A stretch of DNA of 43,250 bases, taken from positions 1 to 43,250 of the forward strand of contig CAXBRT010000003.1 in assembly GCA_963978445.1 (NCBI GenBank), given 5' to 3'. Of this stretch, positions 38,161 through 43,250 are shown in pieces (position 1 is the stretch's first letter; each line of letters begins with the position of its first letter). Made by a program: the position numbers and the translations under genes. This DNA comes from TMED14 sp003444795 (GTDB lineage: Bacteria; Bacteroidota; Bacteroidia; Flavobacteriales; Schleiferiaceae). Under the pieces are notes generated by a model. The model was not told the origin of the DNA. It saw only the letters and a list, made by a program, of their open reading frames with translations, and ran no database searches.

Positions 38161-39780
38161 TCAGTCGGCCCATCCTGAGCTTACCCAAAGCGGGTTGCCC
38201 GTACAGGCACTGGGTAGGGCGGTGTTTAGAATTTTACACAGGGTAGGCGCAATATCTTTCACACCAATGCGTTCGTTGTGGCGGGCGCTTGGATTAAAGC
38301 CGGGCCCCATAAACACAACGGGAACATGGGTGTCATAGGCGTAGCCTGAACCATGGGTAGTTCCTTCGTTGCTGTAGGAGAGGTGTCCGGGGTGCAGGGC
38401 AAAGAAGACCTGTCCGCCCCGCTTGTCGGTACCGTTTCGGCGCATTTCAGCAAAGGGGTCAGGTGAAATCCGAATCTCTTCGAGCGTCCAGGCCTCCGCA
38501 ATAGCGGGGTGCTTCAACAGGGCATCGCGCGTGGCATCCATCCAATCGTCGGCATCCTCATCGCCCAGCAGGCTCAAATCCAAATAGACCTGTTCGTTGC
38601 TAAAGTTTAAAATGGCGGATGCGGGTACTCCTTTTGCGGCAATCAGGCTGCGCAGCTCTGCTTCCAGATCGGCAGGATACCAGTTGGCGGTGGGCATGAC
38701 CTCATCAAAAAGGCGGGGATTCTGAGCCGCGCCGTGGTCGGCGGTCAGAACGACGAGGTACTCGCCCGCACCTACCAAGGCATCTAGGCCCTTGAAGAGC
38801 TCGCCCAATTGAGCGTCCAAACGCAAATACATGTCCATCGTCTCATGAGAGCGAACTCCCGTGGCGTGGCCAATGTAATCGGTGGAAGAAAAGCTGATGG
38901 CTAAAACATCGGTGGCACCTGTGGGGTTTTGGCCCAATTTCTCAGCTCTTACGGCAACAAGGGCTGCGTCGACTAAAATTTGATTGCCCCAGGGGGTCGC
39001 CTTCAAGGCTTCAACGCCCCCGGCGCGGTAAAGCGCAGCAAGATCGTAGGGAAAATCGGCAGAGGCGGCACCTATTGGGGCGCGTTCATAGGCATGGCAG
39101 TACGAGGCAGGATAGAGGCTTCGATCGCGTGAATAGTCCCAGCTGCCCTTCATGTAGGATTCGGGGCTGTATTTCTTGTTGAAGCGCTGCATCCACACAG
39201 GCAATTCCTGCATGTAGGCCGTAGACGTGATAAAGCCGGTGGCATCAAGCCAAAATGCCCCATCTCCCAAGTGTCCAGCCGCCGTAATGGCTCCTCGGTC
39301 CTTCAGGGAGAACCCAAACACTTTGGAGGCACCATCCGTGGCGAGCTCTAGCTCGTCTGTCCAGGTCGTGCTTTTGATATTTTTTGGGCTGCGCTTGCCT
39401 TGGTATGCTTGAGGATCCAAACCTACTCCGACGCCAGAAACGTCCGAATCTTCCACACAGTACATATAGGTGCCCGATTCGGGCTGGTACCAGTCATTGG
39501 CAATGATGCCGTGGTAGCGCGGATCCGTACCAGTATAGATGGAGGCGTGACCGGGACCCGTGTAGGTAGGCGCATAGGTGTAATGCGCGTTGTAGAACAT
39601 TTCGCCATTGGAAACCAAGGTTTTAAATCCACCTTCATAGAGATCCGCCCAGCGAGTTAAATAATCGGCGCGCATCTGATCGACGACGATGGACACGACC
39701 AACTTGGGCTTCTGGGCCTGTGCACCCAGAGCCAAAACAACGCCAAACACGAGGCCCAGCTGCTTCAAAATCCGCTTCAT
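38161..39780 (-). CDS. PafA-like alkaline phosphatase
   Basis: 539-aa exported metal-dependent phosphatase of the alkaline phosphatase superfamily, close to PafA of Flavobacteria. A signal peptide (MKRILKQLGLVFGVVLALGAQAQ) is followed at once by the first metal ligand in SIVVDQMRADYL. The nucleophile region is YTYAPTYTGPGHASIYTGTDP (Thr nucleophile), then the Asn in IANDW. Later metal sites are SFSSTDYIGHATG, LTADHGA and, near the end, THGSGYAYDTHVPVVF. The ATG at 39780 starts the signal peptide and lies 10 bp after the ABC-F stop. A role in phosphate scavenging in the periplasm is inferred. Confidence 0.88.
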   Translation of the reverse strand: MKRILKQLGLVFGVVLALGAQAQKPKLVVSIVVDQMRADYLTRWADLYEGGFKTLVSNGEMFYNAHYTYAPTYTGPGHASIYTGTDPRYHGIIANDWYQPESGTYMYCVEDSDVSGVGVGLDPQAYQGKRSPKNIKSTTWTDELELATDGASKVFGFSLKDRGAITAAGHLGDGAFWLDATGFITSTAYMQELPVWMQRFNKKYSPESYMKGSWDYSRDRSLYPASYCHAYERAPIGAASADFPYDLAALYRAGGVEALKATPWGNQILVDAALVAVRAEKLGQNPTGATDVLAISFSSTDYIGHATGVRSHETMDMYLRLDAQLGELFKGLDALVGAGEYLVVLTADHGAAQNPRLFDEVMPTANWYPADLEAELRSLIAAKGVPASAILNFSNEQVYLDLSLLGDEDADDWMDATRDALLKHPAIAEAWTLEEIRISPDPFAEMRRNGTDKRGGQVFFALHPGHLSYSNEGTTHGSGYAYDTHVPVVFMGPGFNPSARHNERIGVKDIAPTLCKILNTALPSACTGNPLWVSSGWAD

Positions 39781-39790
39781 ACGTGTAAAG

Positions 39791-41758
39791 TTAGGGTGCA
39801 ATTGCTTCCCATGCCTTTTGACGCTGCTCAAGGGCAGATGTCGCCTTTTCCCAAGCTGAAAAGGCTTTTTCGCTCGCTTTTTGCAGGTCTTCGTAGCGGC
39901 TGTAGAAATCGGGTTCCGCTGACACCTTCTTGAATTCTACCGGATCTGCCATAATTTGATCGACAGCTTCTAGGGCCGCATGAGCCTTCTCAAAGGCCAC
40001 TTGCGCATGGCTTTCCTCTCGCTGCGCTTGTTTCAAGGCCTTTTCGGCCTCTTTGATCTCCTCGCGGCTGGGTCCTTGATCCGCTTTTGGGGCTGCGGCT
40101 TCTTTTTGCTGGCGCTTGGCATCTTGCTGGAGCTCCACTTCACGCATGTTCTGCATCTTACGCTGCTCGAGGAAGTACTCAATACCGCCCAAATACTGCT
40201 TAATCTTGCCGTTTTTGAATTCGTAGGTCATGTTAGCCAAACCATCCAAAAATTCCCGGTCGTGCGATACGACTACTAAGGTGCCTTCGTAAGATTCTAG
40301 GGCTTGTTTCAACACATCCTTGGCTTGCATGTCCAAGTGGTTGGTCGGCTCGTCCAGAATCAGCAAGTTGATCGGATTAAGCATGAGTTGGCAGAGCGCC
40401 AATCGTCCCCGCTCTCCTCCGGAAAGGACGCTCACCTTCTTCTCCACATCATCCCCGGCGAACATAAAGTTGCCTAGGAGCTTTCGGGCCGACTTGCGCA
40501 ACTCTTCCGGACAGGCATCTTCGATGGTTGCTAGGACCGTTTTACTGCCGTCCAATGCTTCCGCTTGGTTCTGGGCGTAGTAGCCCACTTGAACTTGATG
40601 CCCCCATTCGAGTTTCCCGTCAAAGGCCAAATTTTCCGCCAAGATCTTGACAAGCGTGGACTTACCCTGGCCGTTTTGACCTACAAAGGCCACTTTCTGG
40701 CCGCGCACGAGTTCAATGTCCAGCCCACGCAGCACGTGCTTTTCGCCATAGTGCTTATGAATACCTTCTAATCGCGCCAACACTTTGCCCGAATGGGGCG
40801 CAGGTGGGAACTTGAAGCGCATGCTCCGCGTATCCTCATCGTCCACTTCAATAATGTCCACCTTGTCGAGCTTCTTTATTAAACTCTGCGCAAAGGCCGC
40901 CTTGGACGCTTTGTAGCGGAAACGTTCAATCAATTGCTCGGTCTGCTTGATTTCCCGCTCCTGATTGGCTTTGGCTTGGCGCTGCTTTTCCCGAATTTCA
41001 TCTCTCAGTGTCAAGTACTTGTAATAGGGGCAGGGGAAGTCGTAGCTCTTACCGAGCACAATCTCCAAAGTGCGAGTCGTGGCGTTGTTCAAAAAGGTTC
41101 GGTCGTGAGACACGAGGATGACCGCTTGAGGGCTATCGGCCAAAAACTGCTCCAGCCACAAAATAGACTCGATGTCCAAGTGGTTGGTAGGTTCGTCCAG
41201 CAGCAACAAATCGTTGTTCTGCATGAGGATTTTCGCCAATTCTACCCGCATTTGCCAACCTCCACTAAAGGTGCTCAGTGCCTTGTGAAAGTCTGTGGAT
41301 TTGAATCCCAATCCCATGAGAACGCGCTCCATGTCTGCCTGGTAGGTATAGCCACCGCGCATTTGGTAGTTTTCTTGCGCATGGGTGAGGTCCTCGATAA
41401 TCTTCATGTAGGCATCCGATTCATAATCGGTGCGCTCAGTGAGCTGGAGGTTGAGGGCCTCCATTAGGGCTTCCAATTGCTTTATCTCTTCAAAGCTGGA
41501 TGCCGCCTCTTCCCATACCGTGGTGCTTGGTTTAGGCGGGATATCCTGCGTCAAGAAGCCAATTTTAAAGCCAGAGGGGGTCGAAATGGTACCGTAGTCG
41601 GGCGTATAGCGGCCGGCAATGAGTTTGAGCAAGGTAGATTTTCCGGCGCCGTTTCGGCCTACAAGACCAATTCGTTCGCCTGGATTGACCAGGAAAGAAA
41701 TATCTCGGAATAGGTCCGTGCCTCCGAAGGCCAGACCGACTTGGTGTACGCTCAACAT
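39791..41758 (-). CDS. ABC-F family ATPase
   Basis: 655-aa ABC-F protein: two ATPase domains, no membrane segment. First domain: GRNGAGKST (about 35-43), signature FSGGWQMR, LLLLDEPTNHLD. The linker (about 245-300) is rich in basic and helical residues (the P-site tRNA interaction motif). Second domain: GQNGQGKST, LSGGERGR, LLILDEPTNHLD. Residues from about 560 form a coiled-coil C-terminal domain as in Uup/YfmR-type members. ABC-F proteins act on ribosomes with stalled or antibiotic-bound complexes; which member this is cannot be told. A -7 box lies 8 nt before the ATG. Confidence 0.92.
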   Translation of the reverse strand: MLSVHQVGLAFGGTDLFRDISFLVNPGERIGLVGRNGAGKSTLLKLIAGRYTPDYGTISTPSGFKIGFLTQDIPPKPSTTVWEEAASSFEEIKQLEALMEALNLQLTERTDYESDAYMKIIEDLTHAQENYQMRGGYTYQADMERVLMGLGFKSTDFHKALSTFSGGWQMRVELAKILMQNNDLLLLDEPTNHLDIESILWLEQFLADSPQAVILVSHDRTFLNNATTRTLEIVLGKSYDFPCPYYKYLTLRDEIREKQRQAKANQEREIKQTEQLIERFRYKASKAAFAQSLIKKLDKVDIIEVDDEDTRSMRFKFPPAPHSGKVLARLEGIHKHYGEKHVLRGLDIELVRGQKVAFVGQNGQGKSTLVKILAENLAFDGKLEWGHQVQVGYYAQNQAEALDGSKTVLATIEDACPEELRKSARKLLGNFMFAGDDVEKKVSVLSGGERGRLALCQLMLNPINLLILDEPTNHLDMQAKDVLKQALESYEGTLVVVSHDREFLDGLANMTYEFKNGKIKQYLGGIEYFLEQRKMQNMREVELQQDAKRQQKEAAAPKADQGPSREEIKEAEKALKQAQREESHAQVAFEKAHAALEAVDQIMADPVEFKKVSAEPDFYSRYEDLQKASEKAFSAWEKATSALEQRQKAWEAIAP

Positions 41759-41766
41759 TTGGGTGA

Positions 41767-41774
41767 CAAAAGTA
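41767..41774 (-). promoter_or_regulatory. -7 box of the ABC-F gene (TACTTTTG)
   Basis: The minus strand reads TACTTTTG, a TAnnTTTG match identical to the gldB box, ending 8 nt before the ATG at 41758. It is back to back with the plus-strand box at 41799. Confidence 0.55.
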
Positions 41775-41798
41775 ACATTCCTCCACGGAGCGGCCGCC

Positions 41799-41806
41799 TA
41801 CATTTG
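41799..41806 (+). promoter_or_regulatory. -7 box of the DUF983 gene (TACATTTG)
   Basis: TACATTTG fits TAnnTTTG exactly and ends 34 nt before the ATG at 41841, giving a leader of ordinary length. Confidence 0.5.
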
Positions 41807-41840
41807 TAGCGAAAAACGAAGGACTTAAAACACGGAAATC

Positions 41841-42233
41841 ATGTTCGGAAAAGGCAGTAAAGTGTACGCCATCGCGAAGACCAAATGCCCCAAGTGCCAC
41901 GAAGGCGATCTCTTCCTCGATCCCAACCCATACCACTTGAAGAACATGGATAAAATGCATGTAAACTGCCCAGTGTGTTCACAGCCCTCTGAACCCGAGC
42001 CCAACTTTTACTACGGTGCGATGTATGTATCCTATGCGTACACCGTAGCGCTCTTTATCACCACCTATATTATTTGCGCGGTATTCTTTGGTTTGGGTAT
42101 GTGGACCACTATAGGAATCCTCGGCGCATTATTGGTAGTATTAGGGCCTTATCTCTTCCGCCTAGCTCGGATTACCTACTTCAACTTTTTTGTGCATTAC
42201 GACCCAAATGCTGTGCCAAAAGCCGGTCGCTGA
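41841..42233 (+). CDS. DUF983 family membrane protein
   Basis: 130-aa protein with an N-terminal zinc-ribbon-like part, CPKCHEGDLF (about 16-25) and CPVCSQ (about 43-48), then PEPNFYYGAMYVSYAY and two hydrophobic helices (about 67-87 and 92-110). This is the DUF983 layout, found in many Bacteroidota and Alphaproteobacteria; function is unknown. Its last 53 bp overlap the end of the convergent FAD oxidoreductase. Confidence 0.85.
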   Translation: MFGKGSKVYAIAKTKCPKCHEGDLFLDPNPYHLKNMDKMHVNCPVCSQPSEPEPNFYYGAMYVSYAYTVALFITTYIICAVFFGLGMWTTIGILGALLVVLGPYLFRLARITYFNFFVHYDPNAVPKAGR

Positions 42234-43188
42234 GCAAAGGCGAAGTCAATGCACCGCGTGACCCCAATCCGTTCAAATAGCCCAACCTGGGCAAAGTTTC
42301 ATGCCAGCCATACACTGGCTGACGGTCACGCATAGTGGGCCGAATTCCGGTCCATTGATCTAGTACTTCAACTTCTTGATCAAACCAACTGGACAATTTT
42401 TGCAGGATCTCCTCCCGAGCTTTTTCTGTAGGACCTTCGTCAAACCCATCCCATGCATACGTAGAGCCAACCTGGTAGGTGCCATCCCCATCCGGCAGGA
42501 GGAAGACATTTTTATGGAGAGGCTGTTTCACAGGCGGACCATCCCATCGAATCTTCAGGCCTTCTCCTTTGGTAGGAGAAAAGGGAAGCGGACCAAAGAA
42601 ATGCTCCGTCCAGTGGGCTTGAAACCCTTCAGCAAGCAGAAGTACATCAACGTCCAAGTCATTTTGTAGGCGCCAATGGGTTTCCATGGGACGGAGGTCT
42701 GTGACCTTTTCTTCAAGAAGTAGATGCTTTTGAGCGAAAAATGTGCGACTCTCTTCGAGATAGGTATGTACGCGCAATCGTGCGCTTCGAGTAACGGTCG
42801 CCAAGGAAGTTGCATGAATCCGGCCGTCTACATTAGGCTTGAGAGGCCCAGTAAATGGCTCAAATCCGCGTTCAGCACCTAGGGCGCCCCATGCATTTTC
42901 CGCAGCCACGTCGGGCAGTACTTCGTGAATTTCGTCAGGAAAGAGCATGGAGGTTCCTAATTCCGTGGAAATGCGCGCGTAAAAAGGCGTGAAGGCAGCC
43001 ATGCATGCTTGAGCCTCTTGCACCAAGCGTTTGCGCTTTAAAACTAGGGGATTTACCAGGCCGGCGGCGACCCAGGAGGCGCTTCCGCCGTGGCCTTTAT
43101 CTATCAGAATCACGTTATGCCCAGCCCAGTGAGCGCGCCATGCCAGTGCGGTCCCTGCAAAGCCTTGTCCAATGATACCTATGCGCAT
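42181..43188 (-). CDS. FAD-dependent oxidoreductase, DAO family
   Basis: 335-aa flavoenzyme of the D-amino-acid oxidase/glycine oxidase fold. The N-terminal dinucleotide loop is IIGQGFAGTALAWRA, with an acidic residue at the end of the second strand (ILIDKG). The SWVAAGLVNP segment and the C-terminal GIRPTMRDRQPVYGW and YLNGLGSRGALTSPLL regions are typical of the DAO family. The C-terminal DAO domain of MnmC has a similar pattern, but no methyltransferase domain is attached. The substrate is unknown. A hairpin terminator sits 8 nt upstream of the start codon. Confidence 0.82.
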   Translation of the reverse strand: MRIGIIGQGFAGTALAWRAHWAGHNVILIDKGHGGSASWVAAGLVNPLVLKRKRLVQEAQACMAAFTPFYARISTELGTSMLFPDEIHEVLPDVAAENAWGALGAERGFEPFTGPLKPNVDGRIHATSLATVTRSARLRVHTYLEESRTFFAQKHLLLEEKVTDLRPMETHWRLQNDLDVDVLLLAEGFQAHWTEHFFGPLPFSPTKGEGLKIRWDGPPVKQPLHKNVFLLPDGDGTYQVGSTYAWDGFDEGPTEKAREEILQKLSSWFDQEVEVLDQWTGIRPTMRDRQPVYGWHETLPRLGYLNGLGSRGALTSPLLSDRLLAQHLGRNAQKS

Positions 43189-43196
43189 GGGCGAAT

Positions 43197-43224
43197 AAAA
43201 AAGGCCGCTAAAAGCGGCCTTTTT
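43197..43224. terminator. Bidirectional hairpin terminator at the window edge
   Basis: GGCCGC-taaaa-GCGGCC (43203-43219) has six A before it and five T after it, so it can terminate transcription in both directions. The minus-strand T tract (six T) faces the DAO oxidoreductase, whose ATG is 8 nt away. It most likely ends a minus-strand gene that lies beyond the right edge. Confidence 0.8.
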
Positions 43225-43250
43225 ACAGCATTTATCTGATTAGAACTGCC

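Noticed and set aside
43225..43250. Possible 3' end of a minus-strand gene at the right edge
   Set aside because: The terminator implies a gene there, but 26 bases with stops in two frames are not enough to support a coding call.

Overview
The window looks like a chromosomal segment of a Bacteroidota bacterium, most likely a fairly GC-rich member of the Flavobacteriales. The signs are gliding-motility genes gldB-gldC next to nadE and a gldA-like ATPase, Bacteroidetes-type -7 boxes (TAnnTTTG) in front of many transcription units, an almost complete lack of strong Shine-Dalgarno sites, a fused malic enzyme/phosphotransacetylase, a PafA-like alkaline phosphatase, and a full dcw (division and cell wall) cluster ending in FtsZ with the C-terminus NSFLHDNVD. 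The assignment is by gene content and motifs only; no species can be named.

Region 1 (1-4.53 kb) is visibly more AT-rich than the rest and is a mobile or genomic island. It holds a DDE transposase cut by the window edge, a divergent pair (a ribbon-helix-helix/coiled-coil/membrane-anchor protein on the minus strand and a MerR-like HTH protein on the plus strand) separated by a palindrome-rich control region, a 47-aa small ORF, and a large serine recombinase. The recombinase frame runs through the terminator and into the antisense of an initiator tRNA-fMet gene, which marks the attachment end of the island. The most unusual item in the window is the ordered array of GTTTAC/GTAAAC/GTCTAC half-sites every 11-12 bp immediately upstream of the RHH/membrane protein.

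Region 2 (4.6-17.5 kb) is core genome rich in translation-related genes: a YdeI-like protein, era-der, an ABC ATPase (gldA-like) with a small exported protein, rsgA-dtd-mazG, an acyl-CoA dehydrogenase of the glutaryl-CoA type, hflX with a small four-helix membrane protein, the malic enzyme, an MFS transporter and a probable outer-membrane barrel protein.

Region 3 (17.5-34.3 kb) is one long minus-strand operon: mraZ-rsmH-ftsL-ftsI-murE-mraY-murD-ftsW-murG-murC-ftsQ-ftsA-ftsZ-yqeY. Genes overlap by a few bases or are separated by fewer than 20. A GTGGG repeat array upstream of mraZ is the expected MraZ operator. MurE carries the DNPR motif of meso-diaminopimelate ligases. FtsZ is very long (896 aa) because of a roughly 480-residue acidic linker, and FtsA also carries an acidic tail extension.

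Region 4 (34.4-43.25 kb) has an alpha/beta hydrolase overlapping engB, gldC and gldB, nadE, a PafA-like phosphatase co-directional with an ABC-F ATPase, a DUF983 protein and a DAO-type FAD oxidoreductase. There is no stretch over 300 bases without a gene. Starts were moved downstream from the longest open frame where family length, signal peptides, operon spacing or promoter boxes made that clearly better.
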